Positions 33,640 to 41,814 of a DNA stretch of 64,000 bases are shown here, piece by piece. The notes under the pieces were generated by a model. It was not told where the DNA came from, did no database searches, and worked only from the letters and a program-made list of their open reading frames with translations. Where the stretch lies: NCBI RefSeq assembly GCF_046540515.1, contig NZ_JBKHFB010000001.1, forward strand, positions 1 through 64,000, written 5' to 3'. Each line of letters starts with the position of its first letter. The stretch's first letter is position 1. A program made the translations under genes and the position numbers. This DNA is from Guyparkeria sp046540515 (GTDB lineage Bacteria; Pseudomonadota; Gammaproteobacteria; Halothiobacillales; Halothiobacillaceae).

Positions 33640-33673
33640 CCGCCCCCGGCACGACGACGCCGGGGGCGGTTTT
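33640..33673. terminator. Terminator between dcd and the HAD gene
   Basis: CCGCCCCCGGC at 33640-33650 pairs with GCCGGGGGCGG at 33659-33669, followed by TTTT. The T-run serves dcd; the stem lies 5 bases from the convergent HAD gene stop. Confidence 0.92.
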
Positions 33674-33677
33674 CGTT

Positions 33678-34352
33678 CTACTCCGCCGTCTCCTCGACCA
33701 CGTTGAGCGCCAGCACCGGCCAGCCGCGTGCCTCGGCCTCGCGACGCAGCACCGGGTCGGGATCGACCGCCACCGGGTAGTCGACCTGCTCGAGCAGCGG
33801 CAGGTCGTTGCGCGAATCCGAGTAGAACCAGGTCTCCTCCGGACGCGCCTGCTGGGTCTCCAGCCACTCCTCGAGTGCCAGGATCTTGCCGTGCTGGAAG
33901 GTCGGCGTGCCCGTGTAGCGCCCGGTGTAGCGGCCATTGCGTCGCTCGGGTTCGGTGGCCAGCAGATGGGGGATGCCGAACAGTTCGGCGATCGGCCCGG
34001 TGACGAAGGCATTGGTCGCCGTGATCAGCATCAGGGTGTGGCCCCGACGCCGGTGGGATTCGACCAGCTCGCGGGCCGCCGGTGTGATCAGCGGCCGGAT
34101 GTCCCTCTCGATGAACTCGGCGCGCCAGGTATCGAGGTCCTCGGCCGGGTGCTCGGCCAGGGGCGCGAGCGCGAAACGCAGGTAGGCATCGATATCGAGC
34201 GTGCCCTGCTGGTAGTGACGCAGGAACTCGTCGTTGTGCCGGGCGTAATCTTCGGCGTCGACAATGCCGTGTTCGGTCATGAAGGCCCCCCAGGCGTGAT
34301 CGGAGTCACCGGCGAGCAGGGTGTTGTCGAGGTCGAAGATGGCGAGTTTCAC
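33678..34352 (-). CDS. HAD-IB family phosphatase
   Basis: A 224-residue HAD-superfamily hydrolase. Motif I is FDLDNTLL with the nucleophile aspartate, motif II is LITATN, and motif III/IV is the region ending YSDSRNDLPLLE. The arrangement is that of subfamily IB (SerB/CicA-like), acting on small phosphorylated metabolites; phosphoserine is possible but not established. The start codon is GTG at 34352, preceded by a perfect AGGAGG. The same divergent HAD-rppH-ptsP neighbourhood exists in pseudomonads. The repeated short peptide GRYTGRYTG (about residue 140) is a small in-frame duplication. Confidence 0.88.
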   Translation of the reverse strand: MKLAIFDLDNTLLAGDSDHAWGAFMTEHGIVDAEDYARHNDEFLRHYQQGTLDIDAYLRFALAPLAEHPAEDLDTWRAEFIERDIRPLITPAARELVESHRRRGHTLMLITATNAFVTGPIAELFGIPHLLATEPERRNGRYTGRYTGTPTFQHGKILALEEWLETQQARPEETWFYSDSRNDLPLLEQVDYPVAVDPDPVLRREAEARGWPVLALNVVEETAE

Positions 34353-34754
34353 GAAAGGCCTCCTGGCGACAGGGCCGCTGGGCCTGCCGTCATGATCGCG
34401 TTTGACTCCGGCCTTGGCCGGGTCGACGGGCGCGCATGATACCCCATACCGGCCGGTTGTTGACCCGGGGCGTTTCCAGCCGCCCTGGCTGGAGGGTGTC
34501 CATGCGGCGAGAAGGCGCCAGCAAGATCGTCCGGCCGGGTCTTGCCGCTCACTATGGCCGACTGGTTCGGTTGTCGTGCCCGGCGCGCGGCGCCTGCCGG
34601 GATTGCCGCAGGCGTCGGTTTATCGCCCCGGGGTTTTATGAAAGAATCAATGACACTTGGGTGACGGTCATCGGCCGGCGTGCGGCACGCCGTCACCCCT
34701 GCGGGGCCGCGTGTCCCGCCATTTATACCGACTGACTTTTGCAAGAGTGGAATC
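34353..34754. promoter_or_regulatory. Divergent promoter region HAD gene / rppH, with hairpin
   Basis: About 400 bases without a convincing gene. GGCGTG (34677-34682) and CACGCC (34686-34691) form a hairpin, and GTGACGG (34661-34667) could alternatively pair with CCGTCAC (34690-34696). The two pairings compete for bases 34690-34691. AT-rich patches at 34634-34651 and 34720-34730 could be promoter -10 regions. No assignment is firm. Confidence 0.4.
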
Positions 34755-35333
34755 GTGATTGACCGTAGCGGCTTTCGACCCAATGTCGGCATCATCGTGT
34801 GCAACCAGCGAGGCGAGGTCTTCTGGGGCAAGCGGGTCGGTCATCGTTCATGGCAGTTTCCGCAAGGCGGCATCAATGCCGAGGAGCGGCCGCTGGAGGC
34901 AATGTATCGCGAGCTGCGCGAGGAGGTGGGCCTGCTGCCCGAGCATGTCTCGGTAATGGCCTGGACCCGAGGTTGGCTGCGCTACCGCCTGCCGCGCAAC
35001 ATGGTCCGGCGTCACGTCCAACCGGTCTGCATCGGTCAGAAGCAGAAATGGTTTCTCCTGCGCCTGCGCGCCGAGGAAAGCGCCTTTGACCTCAACGCCT
35101 CCCACAAGCCGGAGTTCGACGGCTGGGAGTGGCGGCCTTTCTGGTCGATCCTGCCCGAGGTGATCTACTTCAAGCGCACCGTCTATTTCCAGGCCCTCCA
35201 CCAGTTGGCGCCCTTCCTCGAGAGCGTGCCCGCCGAGTGCCCGGACGACTGTCTGCCGGAGCAGCTCGAGCGGCGTGTCGGGCAGGCACCATCGGCCGAC
35301 CTGGCCGCGGCGGGGAACCGCGATGCTCGATGA
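34755..35333 (+). CDS. rppH: RNA pyrophosphohydrolase RppH
   Basis: Nudix hydrolase that removes pyrophosphate from the 5' end of mRNAs and so starts RNase E-dependent decay. The Nudix box reads GGINAEERPLEAMYRELREEVGL, fitting GX5EX7REUXEEXGU. The N-terminus IDRSGFRPNVGIIVCN is typical. The start is GTG at 34755 with AGAGTGG upstream; an earlier in-frame ATG at 34680 lacks conserved sequence. At 192 residues it is somewhat longer than E. coli RppH (176), the surplus being a C-terminal tail that overlaps ptsP by 11 bases. Confidence 0.94.
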   Translation: MIDRSGFRPNVGIIVCNQRGEVFWGKRVGHRSWQFPQGGINAEERPLEAMYRELREEVGLLPEHVSVMAWTRGWLRYRLPRNMVRRHVQPVCIGQKQKWFLLRLRAEESAFDLNASHKPEFDGWEWRPFWSILPEVIYFKRTVYFQALHQLAPFLESVPAECPDDCLPEQLERRVGQAPSADLAAAGNRDAR

Positions 35334-37614
35334 ACTGCGTCAGATCGTCACCGAGGTATCCAAGTCCGCCGATCTGCGGGCCGCGCTCGACCTGATCGCC
35401 CGTCGGGTGCAGTCGGCGCTCGACGTCTCGGTCTGCTCGGTCTACGTGCTGGGTGGTGACGAGGCCGAGGCGGTCGAGCCCAGCCTGGTGCTGCAGGCCA
35501 CCGAGGGTCTGAACAAGTCGATGGTGGGCCAGGTCTCGCTCGCCATGGACGAGGGGCTGGTCGGGCTGGTCGCGCGTCGCGCCGAGGTGATCAACCTCGA
35601 GGATGCCTCGACGCACCCGGCCTTCAAGTTCGTCACCGATATCGGCGAGGAGCCCTATCACGGCTTTCTCGGCGTGCCGATCATCCACCGCGGCGACGTG
35701 CTGGGCGTGCTGGTGGTGCAGGCCCGCGAGCGGCGTCGGTTCTCCGATGACCAGGAATCCTTCGTCGTCACCCTGGCTACCCAGCTTGCCTCGGCCATTC
35801 GCCATGCACGCGCCAGCGGTGAGCTGATGCGCACCGGCAACGAGCCCGGCGCTTTCGACTCGGCCTTCTCGGCGCGCGGGTTGCCCGGCTCGCCCGGGGT
35901 GGTGTTCGGCACTGCGGTCGTGGTGGCCGACGGCCAGTCGCTGGAGATGGTCGAGGATCGCGTGGTCGAGGACATCGACCACGAGCTGGGGGTGCTCGAT
36001 TCCGCGATCGAGGCGGTTCGCCAGGAATTCGAGCAGCTCAAGATCGATTTCTCGCGGGCCTCGGGCAGCGAGGAAGAGAACCTGCTGTTCGACGCCTACA
36101 TCCGCATGCTGTCGGGGGGGTCGCTGGTCGAGGCGATCGAGCAGCACATCCGCGCCGGCCAGTGGGCGGGGGCGGCGTTGCGCGATGCGATCGCCGAACA
36201 CGCGGCCGTGTTCGAGCAGATGAGCGACGCCTACCTGCGCGAGCGTGCCCAGGACATCCGCGATCTGGGCAACCGGGTGCTGCAGAAACTGCACGCCGAG
36301 AGCGCCGAGCCGACCGAGTGGCCCGATCAGATCGTGCTGGTCGGCAACGACCTGTCCGCCTCGCACCTGGCCGAAGTGCCCACCGAGCGGCTGGTGGGTA
36401 TCGTCTCGTCGACCGGCTCGGGCTCCTCGCATCTTGCGATCCTCGCCCGGGCGCTGGGCGTGCCGGCGGCGATGGGCGTCTCCGATCTGCCGATCTCGCG
36501 GCTGCGCAACAAGGAGGTGGTGGTCGACGGCTACCGCGGTCTGGTGATGGTCCGACCGCGGGGCTCGCTGCGCGAGGAGATGCAGCGGCTGGCCCGTGAG
36601 GAGGCAGAGCTGACCGAGGAGCTCGCCGCCCTGCGCGACGAGCCGGCGCTGACCTCCGATGGCGTGCGTGTCGCCATGCACGTCAATATCGGCCTGCTTT
36701 CCGACATGGCGCCGTCGCTGACCGTCGGTGCCGAGGGTATCGGCCTGTATCGCACCGAGGTGCCGTTCCAGATCCGCAAGCAGTTTCCCGGCGAGGAGGA
36801 GCAGGCCCACATCTACCGCGAGGCGCTCGAGACCTTCGCCGGCAAGCCCGTGGTGCTGAGGACGCTCGACGTGGGTGGCGACAAGCCGCTGTCGTACTTC
36901 CCGATCCGTGAGGACAACCCGTTTCTCGGCTGGCGGGGCATCCGGCTGGTACTCGATCATCCGGAGATCTTCCTCACCCAGATCCGCGCGATGCTCAAGG
37001 CCTCGGCGGGGCTGAACAACCTGCACATCCTGCTTCCGATGATCTCCGCGGTGGACGAGGTCGATCAGTCGCTGGCGTACATCGCCCAGGCGTTCGACGA
37101 GGTCTCCGAGGAAATCGGCGAGATCGAGCGGCCGAAGATCGGCGTGATGATCGAGGTGCCTTCGGCGGTCTACCAGGCCGACGCGCTGGCCAGCCGCTGC
37201 GATTTTCTCTCCATCGGCACCAACGACCTGACCCAGTACCTGCTGGCGATCGATCGCAACAACGAACGGGTCGCCTCGCGGTACGACGCCCTGCACCCGG
37301 CGGTGCTCGCCGCGGTTCGCGATGTCTGTACCGCCGGCGCACGTCAGGATTGCGAGGTGGCCGTCTGCGGGGAGTTGTCCGGCGACCCGCTGGGCGCCGT
37401 GCTGTTGCTGGGGATGGGTATCCACTCGCTCTCGATGAGCGCCGGGTCATTGCCGCGGATCAAGTGGGTGATCCGCAGCTTCTCGCATGCCGATGCCGAG
37501 GCGCTGGTCGATCAGGCGATGCGTTGCGAGCGACCGGCCGAAATACGGACACTGCTCAACCAGGCACTGGACGACCGTGGTTTGGGCGGCTTGATTCGCG
37601 CCGGTCGTTACTGA
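35323..37614 (+). CDS. ptsP: Phosphoenolpyruvate-protein phosphotransferase PtsP (EI-Ntr)
   Basis: First enzyme of the nitrogen-related phosphotransferase chain, passing phosphate from PEP to NPr and then EIIA-Ntr. The 763-residue protein begins with a GAF domain (about 1-165), the feature separating EI-Ntr from sugar EI. The phosphohistidine domain has GSGSSHLAILAR with H370 as the likely phosphorylated residue. The PEP-binding barrel includes GIGLYRTE, RTLDVGGDK, FLSIGTNDLTQY and the late CGELSGDP cysteine motif. The start at 35323 lies within the end of rppH, giving coupling as in pseudomonads and enterobacteria. ptsN and ptsO are not in this window. Confidence 0.95.
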   Translation: MLDELRQIVTEVSKSADLRAALDLIARRVQSALDVSVCSVYVLGGDEAEAVEPSLVLQATEGLNKSMVGQVSLAMDEGLVGLVARRAEVINLEDASTHPAFKFVTDIGEEPYHGFLGVPIIHRGDVLGVLVVQARERRRFSDDQESFVVTLATQLASAIRHARASGELMRTGNEPGAFDSAFSARGLPGSPGVVFGTAVVVADGQSLEMVEDRVVEDIDHELGVLDSAIEAVRQEFEQLKIDFSRASGSEEENLLFDAYIRMLSGGSLVEAIEQHIRAGQWAGAALRDAIAEHAAVFEQMSDAYLRERAQDIRDLGNRVLQKLHAESAEPTEWPDQIVLVGNDLSASHLAEVPTERLVGIVSSTGSGSSHLAILARALGVPAAMGVSDLPISRLRNKEVVVDGYRGLVMVRPRGSLREEMQRLAREEAELTEELAALRDEPALTSDGVRVAMHVNIGLLSDMAPSLTVGAEGIGLYRTEVPFQIRKQFPGEEEQAHIYREALETFAGKPVVLRTLDVGGDKPLSYFPIREDNPFLGWRGIRLVLDHPEIFLTQIRAMLKASAGLNNLHILLPMISAVDEVDQSLAYIAQAFDEVSEEIGEIERPKIGVMIEVPSAVYQADALASRCDFLSIGTNDLTQYLLAIDRNNERVASRYDALHPAVLAAVRDVCTAGARQDCEVAVCGELSGDPLGAVLLLGMGIHSLSMSAGSLPRIKWVIRSFSHADAEALVDQAMRCERPAEIRTLLNQALDDRGLGGLIRAGRY

Positions 37615-37673
37615 CTTCGGCAACGTCGCAAGGGGATCAGGCTGGCTCGCCCTGACGGAGCCGCTGGGGGCGA

Positions 37674-37702
37674 TTGACTTGACCCCGGCCGATGCCTATC
37701 AT
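37674..37702 (+). promoter_or_regulatory. Sigma-70 promoter of the tRNA cluster
   Basis: TTGACT at 37674-37679 and TATCAT at 37697-37702 are separated by exactly 17 bases. A GC-rich discriminator (GGCGC) follows, as expected for a stringently controlled tRNA promoter. The predicted transcription start is near 37709, about 65 bases before tRNA-Pro. Confidence 0.8.
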
Positions 37703-37774
37703 GGCGCACCTTCGTCACCGGCACGGGTCGAACCGCTCCGGCGGACGAGGCGCGTGTTGCGCGATGACGGCGAA

Positions 37775-37851
37775 CGGAGTGTAGCGCAGTCTGGTAGCGC
37801 ACCTGGTTTGGGACCAGGTGGTCGGGGGTTCGAATCCCTCCACTCCGACCA
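37775..37851 (+). tRNA. tRNA-Pro (anticodon TGG)
   Basis: A 77-base cloverleaf. The acceptor stem CGGAGTG pairs with CACTCCG and CCA is encoded after discriminator A. The anticodon stem CCTGG/CCAGG encloses loop TTTGGGA, giving anticodon TGG, which reads CCA and other proline codons by wobble. The T-loop GGTTCGAATCC is standard. It is the first gene of a three-tRNA transcript. Confidence 0.97.
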
Positions 37852-37869
37852 GTGAACAAGCCGAAACTT

Positions 37870-37946
37870 GCGCCTGTAGCTCAACCGGATAGAGCATCGG
37901 CCTTCTAAGCCGAGGGTTGCGGGTTCGAGTCCTGCCGGGCGCGCCA
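37870..37946 (+). tRNA. tRNA-Arg (anticodon TCT)
   Basis: A 77-base cloverleaf. The acceptor stem GCGCCTG pairs with CGGGCGC, with one T-G wobble, and CCA is encoded. The anticodon stem TCGGC/GCCGA surrounds loop CTTCTAA, giving anticodon TCT for AGA arginine codons, which are rare in this GC-rich sequence. The T-loop GGTTCGAGTCC is normal. It lies 18 bases after tRNA-Pro. Confidence 0.97.
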
Positions 37947-37983
37947 TAAGCGCACCAGGATGAACGGTGAAAACCTTTCGATG

Positions 37984-38059
37984 GTGACTGTAGCTCAGTT
38001 GGTAGAGCCCCGGATTGTGATTCCGGTGGTCGTGGGTTCGAATCCCATCAGTCACCCCA
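37984..38059 (+). tRNA. tRNA-His (anticodon GTG)
   Basis: A 76-base cloverleaf with acceptor GTGACTG pairing with CAGTCAC, followed by CCCA. The anticodon loop TTGTGAT gives GTG. The base before the gene is G, so the extra G at position -1 needed by histidyl-tRNA synthetase is genome-encoded opposite C73. It is the last tRNA of the transcript, 37 bases after tRNA-Arg. Confidence 0.97.
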
Positions 38060-38070
38060 CCATAGCCACG

Positions 38071-38100
38071 AAAAGGCCCGCCTCCCACGGCGGGCCTTTT
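38071..38100. terminator. Terminator of the tRNA cluster
   Basis: AAAAGGCCCGCC at 38071-38082 pairs with GGCGGGCCTTTT at 38089-38100 around a 6-base loop. The symmetrical A- and T-runs also allow termination of the leftward flagellar pair that ends at 38157. Confidence 0.93.
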
Positions 38101-38156
38101 CGTGTCCAGTCGTTGCCTGATTCGTCAGTGGTCGGTGGCGGCCTGTCGGGCGTGCA

Positions 38157-38516
38157 TCAGTCCTCGCCTTGTTCCTTTCCGTGGCTCCGGCTGCGTTCGT
38201 CCACCCGCTCTCGGGCCCGGCGAAGTACCTCCTCGTGCCGGTCATTGACGTAGAGCGCGTAGCTCAGCACCTCGGCGACCGCGCGGAACAGTTGTTCCGG
38301 GATGCGTTCGCCCAGGTCGATCTCGGCCAGGGCCCGGGCGAGCATCGGGTCTTCCACCGCCGGCACGTCGGCCTCGCGAGCCACCTCGATGATGCGTCGG
38401 GCCAGCTCGTCCTGCCCGGTCGCCACCACCTGCGGCACGTCGGTGCCGTCGTAGGCCAGCGCGATGGCGCGTCGCGGCGCCGACGAGCGGCGGTTCGAGT
38501 CGTTCGAATCGCTCAT
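38157..38516 (-). CDS. FlhB C-terminal-domain protein (FlhX-like export switch homologue)
   Basis: A 119-residue cytosolic protein equivalent to only the cytoplasmic domain of FlhB/YscU-type export switch proteins. Similar segments include RRAIALAYDG, PQVVATGQDELARRIIEVAREADVPAVEDPMLARALAEIDLGERIPEQLFRAVAEVLSYALYV. The autocleavage motif NPTH of full FlhB is missing: YDGTDVPQVVATG occupies that place. Such stand-alone tails can partly replace the FlhB C-terminus in some bacteria. It overlaps the upstream FliK-like gene by 4 bases, so the two are made together, likely in switching export from hook to filament substrates. A true flhB is not in this window. Confidence 0.85.
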   Translation of the reverse strand: MSDSNDSNRRSSAPRRAIALAYDGTDVPQVVATGQDELARRIIEVAREADVPAVEDPMLARALAEIDLGERIPEQLFRAVAEVLSYALYVNDRHEEVLRRARERVDERSRSHGKEQGED

Positions 38517-40027
38517 GCCTGCTCACTCAGAAAACCGTCCGGAGCCGAGTCGCCTGCCGCACTCGCGGTGTCGGGTTCGAGCCGGGCGCGTGCGCTGGCC
38601 GGTGCGGGCCCCGGGTAGGCGCCCAGCCGACCCGGCGTGAGGCCGGCATCGGTCAGTGCCCGGGCAAGCGTCGGGCGCGTGGTCTCGAGCAGGGCGACCG
38701 AATCGGGGCGATCGGCGAACAGGTCGACGTCGATGCGGTCGCCCTGCATGATCAGGGCGGCGTGCAGGGGACCGAGACGGGGCCATTCCATCGCCAGATC
38801 GATGCGCCAGCGCCCACCGCCGTTACGTGTTTCGCCCGATGTGTCCTCCTCGCGAATGCCCAGGCGCAACGAGTGGGCCTCGTTGGCCAGTTGCAGGGGG
38901 ATCTCCAGCAACCAGGTGGGCTGGGTGGGGCCGGTCTGCGTGCCGGCTGCGGCTCCCGCGGCACCCTGCGACAGGGCGGTTGCCAGCTGGCTGCGCTCGA
39001 CCTGTTCGCCGATCCGCTGCATGAATTCGAGTGTGGCCTGGCGGGCGGCCGGGTCGCGCGGCGCGAGGTCGGGCTGGGCGCGCAGACTCCGGGCGGCCTG
39101 TTGCAGGAGGCTGCCCAGCGGGGTCTCGGTCAGTCCCTGGCCGGTCGGTGCCGGCATGGGGCCGCCCACGCCGGCCAGCGGGTTCGGCGGTCGGGCCGGG
39201 TTGTCCGCCGTCGCGAGCCAGCCGGCGACCAGCCCCTGGATCAGCCGCGGCTCGCGTAACGCGGAGAGCAGCGGCAGCAGCCCGTTGAGCCCCGGAGGCA
39301 CCGCCGAGGCGGTCGTCGCCGCCAGCGGTGGCGTGGCGGCAGCCGCCGCCGATTGCGCGGTGGTCGGTGGCGCTGTTTGCCCCGGCTGCATTGTCGCCGA
39401 GCCGACCTGGGTCAGCGCCGCGCGCATCAGCGATTCGGTCGCCGCGGTCCCGCCGCCCGGTCGAGCCCCCTGGAGGATGGCGGCCGGGATTGAGTTCGCG
39501 GTGGCCGCGGCCGGGCCGGGAGGCGTCGTCGGATTGGGCGGCCCGGCTGGCGTTGGAGCAGGCGGTTGTCGGCCGCCAGGTGCTGTGACCACCGCACCGG
39601 AGGACGTCGCGCCGGGAGTGGGCGTGCCCGTCGCAGGGGCGGACGCCCTCCCCGGGTTGGCGGCCGGTGGTGAATTGGCGGACGACGGGGTCGAGCCGGT
39701 GCCCGCCGTGCCCAGCCGTGCCAAGGCCTGTAGCAGGTTGCGCGTGAGCTGGGCCTGGTCGAGCTGACGAGGGTCCGGCGGTGGGCCGAGGGGGCGCAGA
39801 TGGACCTGTTCGCCCAGACGGATCACCTCCAGGTCGATGGCCTGGCCGGCCTTGAGGGGGTGATGTGTGGTGACCTGCAATTGCCCGCCGGCGACCGAAA
39901 GGGTGGCTCGCTCGCCGGGCCGGGCGTCCGACAGCGAGATCGCGGCAAGCCGCTGGCCGGTCTGCAGGCGCAGGACCGGCCCGCTGGTGGTCGTCTGACC
40001 GGGCTGTTCGACCTTGAGAATCTTCAT
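38513..40027 (-). CDS. FliK-like flagellar hook-length control protein (second copy)
   Basis: A 504-residue protein. Residues 1-75 form a small beta-rich N-terminal domain (MKILKVEQPG... LKAGQAIDLEVIRLGEQVHLRPL). A long low-complexity region rich in Pro, Ala, Thr and Gly follows (about 95-300). The C-terminal domain (about 370-475) shows WLLEIPLQL and GRWRIDLAMEWPRLGPLHAALIMQGDRIDVDLFAD, the FliK C-terminal fold pattern. The start ATG at 40027 follows GGAGC; the frame extends to 40102 but that part lacks a binding site. It is coupled to the FlhB-tail gene and lies divergent from fleQ. A more canonical fliK ends the fliE operon, so this is a second ruler-like protein. Confidence 0.8.
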   Translation of the reverse strand: MKILKVEQPGQTTTSGPVLRLQTGQRLAAISLSDARPGERATLSVAGGQLQVTTHHPLKAGQAIDLEVIRLGEQVHLRPLGPPPDPRQLDQAQLTRNLLQALARLGTAGTGSTPSSANSPPAANPGRASAPATGTPTPGATSSGAVVTAPGGRQPPAPTPAGPPNPTTPPGPAAATANSIPAAILQGARPGGGTAATESLMRAALTQVGSATMQPGQTAPPTTAQSAAAAATPPLAATTASAVPPGLNGLLPLLSALREPRLIQGLVAGWLATADNPARPPNPLAGVGGPMPAPTGQGLTETPLGSLLQQAARSLRAQPDLAPRDPAARQATLEFMQRIGEQVERSQLATALSQGAAGAAAGTQTGPTQPTWLLEIPLQLANEAHSLRLGIREEDTSGETRNGGGRWRIDLAMEWPRLGPLHAALIMQGDRIDVDLFADRPDSVALLETTRPTLARALTDAGLTPGRLGAYPGPAPASARARLEPDTASAAGDSAPDGFLSEQA

Positions 40028-40128
40028 ATGTGCTCCGGTCGGGGCGGTTGGCATCGATGGTAGGGCGGGCCGATGTCGCTCACAAGCCACAGGCGGGCTC
40101 ACGGGAATTCACCACGAGTGACAATGTT

Positions 40129-40157
40129 TTGACATGTCTCGAGGGTCACGCTAGTTT
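40129..40157 (+). promoter_or_regulatory. Candidate sigma-70 promoter of fleQ
   Basis: TTGACA at 40129-40134 and TAGTTT at 40152-40157 are separated by 17 bases. The -35 is perfect; the -10 keeps the key T1, A2 and T6. It would give a leader of about 150 bases before fleQ. FleQ genes are normally transcribed by sigma-70, which agrees. Confidence 0.6.
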
Positions 40158-40312
40158 TCACGGCGATTCCGAGAAACCTTTTGGCTCCGTGATTCCATTG
40201 ACCGCCTCGACAGGTCCGTGTCGCCGGGGTGACCACAGTTTGCTCGGAAATGCGAGCGAGAAACAACAAGAATCGGCGTGGACACCGACGGCCACGCCCC
40301 CAGGAGAAACGC

Positions 40313-41731
40313 ATGCCGCGGCCGCAACCCCTGTGCTGGATCGACAGCGAGGCCCCCGAGGCGTCATTGCTCAACGAGCAATTGATGCTGCTCGGCTTCG
40401 ATACCTGTGTAGGCCCGGATTCGTGCGAAACGAATTCCCCCCTGTGTCGCCTGACGTTCTCCACCGACGGCATGGACGGGGCGGGTCGACGGAGGGAGTC
40501 CGTCCCGTGGATCCTGCTGGGGGAGATGGATGCCAGTCCGTCCGTTCGGCCGCAGGCCCAGTTGCCCTGGCCGGTACCGCTGGAGACGCTGCAAGCGGTG
40601 ATCGCGCCCATGAAGAGCCGCTGGCACGGCGAGCGCCTGCGGCAGGAGAATCGGGGGCTGATCGGTCGCAGTCCGGCGCTGGAGGCCGTGCGCCACGAGG
40701 TGGCCCAGGTCGCGCCGACGGATGCCACCGTGCTGATCCTGGGCGAGACCGGCACGGGCAAGGAGGTGGTCGCGCGCATGATCCACATGCTGTCCGATCG
40801 CGCCGACAAACCGTTCGTGCCGGTCAACTGCGGCGCGATTCCGGGCGAATTGCTGGAGTCCGAGCTGTTCGGTCATGAAAAGGGCGCCTTTACCGGGGCG
40901 ATCACCCAACGCAAGGGGCGCTTCGAACTCGCCCAGGGTGGCACCATCTTCCTCGACGAGATCGGCGACATGCCGTTCTCCATGCAGGTCAAGATCCTGC
41001 GAGTGCTCCAGGAGCGCAAGTTCGAACGCGTCGGTGGCAGCATGTCGTTCGATGCCGACGTGCGGATCGTGGCGGCCACTCACCGCGACCTGCTCTCGAT
41101 GGTCGATGAGGGCAAGTTCCGCCAGGATCTCTACTACCGCCTCAACGTCTTCCCGATCCAGACCCAGCCGCTGCGCGCACTGCGGGACGACCTGCCGGAG
41201 ATCGCCACTGCGTTGGTCGAGCGATTGCGTCGCGACGGGCGTCCAGCCCCGGAACTGACCGACGCCGTCGTCTCGACGCTCAAGCAACATGACTGGCCCG
41301 GCAACGTGCGCGAACTGGCCAACGTGCTCGAGCGCATCGGCATCCTCGCGGCAGACCGCCCGGCCCGCATCTCGGATCTGCCCGCCCACCTGCAGCATCT
41401 CGGTCCGGCAGAGCTCGAAACGGCACCCAACGCAAGCCACGAACCGGATCAAGTCGCCGCCGAGCGCCTTGATCCGGACCCGCGCAGCATCTGGTCGCTG
41501 ACAGAGAATCTCGGGCCGCGATTGCCGCTTACCCCCGAGGAGGTCGAGGACTGCGATCTGACCCTGCCGGAGGACGGCATTTCGTTGAAAGGGCAGCTCG
41601 AGGCGATCGAGCAGGCCTGGATCCAGGCCGCCCTGTCTCAGGCCGATGCCGTGGTCGCCCGCGCCGCGCGGCTGCTCGGCATCCGTCGTACCACGCTGGT
41701 CGAGAAGATGCGCAAGTACCAGATCGGCTGA
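40313..41731 (+). CDS. fleQ: Sigma-54-dependent flagellar master regulator FleQ/FlrA
   Basis: A 472-residue bacterial enhancer-binding protein. Residues 1-110 form a divergent receiver-like FleQ domain lacking a clear phospho-acceptor. The AAA+ domain (about 115-350) has Walker A GETGTGK at 144-150, the sigma-54 contact loop GAFTGA at 191-196 and Walker B GGTIFLDEIGDM. A Fis-type helix-turn-helix closes the protein (VVARAARLLGIRRTTLVEKM). FleQ activates the class II flagellar operons and in pseudomonads responds to c-di-GMP. The start at 40313 follows AGGAGA. It sits immediately before fliE, whose promoter carries a sigma-54 site, so the regulator probably activates the adjacent operon. Confidence 0.93.
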   Translation: MPRPQPLCWIDSEAPEASLLNEQLMLLGFDTCVGPDSCETNSPLCRLTFSTDGMDGAGRRRESVPWILLGEMDASPSVRPQAQLPWPVPLETLQAVIAPMKSRWHGERLRQENRGLIGRSPALEAVRHEVAQVAPTDATVLILGETGTGKEVVARMIHMLSDRADKPFVPVNCGAIPGELLESELFGHEKGAFTGAITQRKGRFELAQGGTIFLDEIGDMPFSMQVKILRVLQERKFERVGGSMSFDADVRIVAATHRDLLSMVDEGKFRQDLYYRLNVFPIQTQPLRALRDDLPEIATALVERLRRDGRPAPELTDAVVSTLKQHDWPGNVRELANVLERIGILAADRPARISDLPAHLQHLGPAELETAPNASHEPDQVAAERLDPDPRSIWSLTENLGPRLPLTPEEVEDCDLTLPEDGISLKGQLEAIEQAWIQAALSQADAVVARAARLLGIRRTTLVEKMRKYQIG

Positions 41732-41753
41732 CCGCCGAGTGGCTGGCCTGGAT

Positions 41754-41770
41754 TTGGCACACCTCGTGCA
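41754..41770 (+). promoter_or_regulatory. Sigma-54 (-24/-12) promoter of the fliE operon
   Basis: TTGGCACACCTCGTGCA contains GG at 41756-41757 and GC at 41768-41769 separated by exactly 10 bases, matching the TGGCAC-N5-TTGC consensus. The predicted transcription start is near 41781, about 35 bases before fliE. It fits control by the FleQ-like activator encoded upstream. Confidence 0.85.
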
Positions 41771-41814
41771 AGTGACTGCGCACGTCAATTCGCGACAGTC
41801 AACGAGGTGGGTCC

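Noticed and set aside
35170..37425. 751-codon minus-strand open frame opposite ptsP
   Set aside because: Shadow of ptsP, which shows all EI-Ntr motifs; no domain in the antisense frame.
37608..38253. Several short open frames across the tRNA cluster, on both strands
   Set aside because: They read through three perfect tRNA cloverleafs; the peptides are the well-known false products of tRNA sequence.
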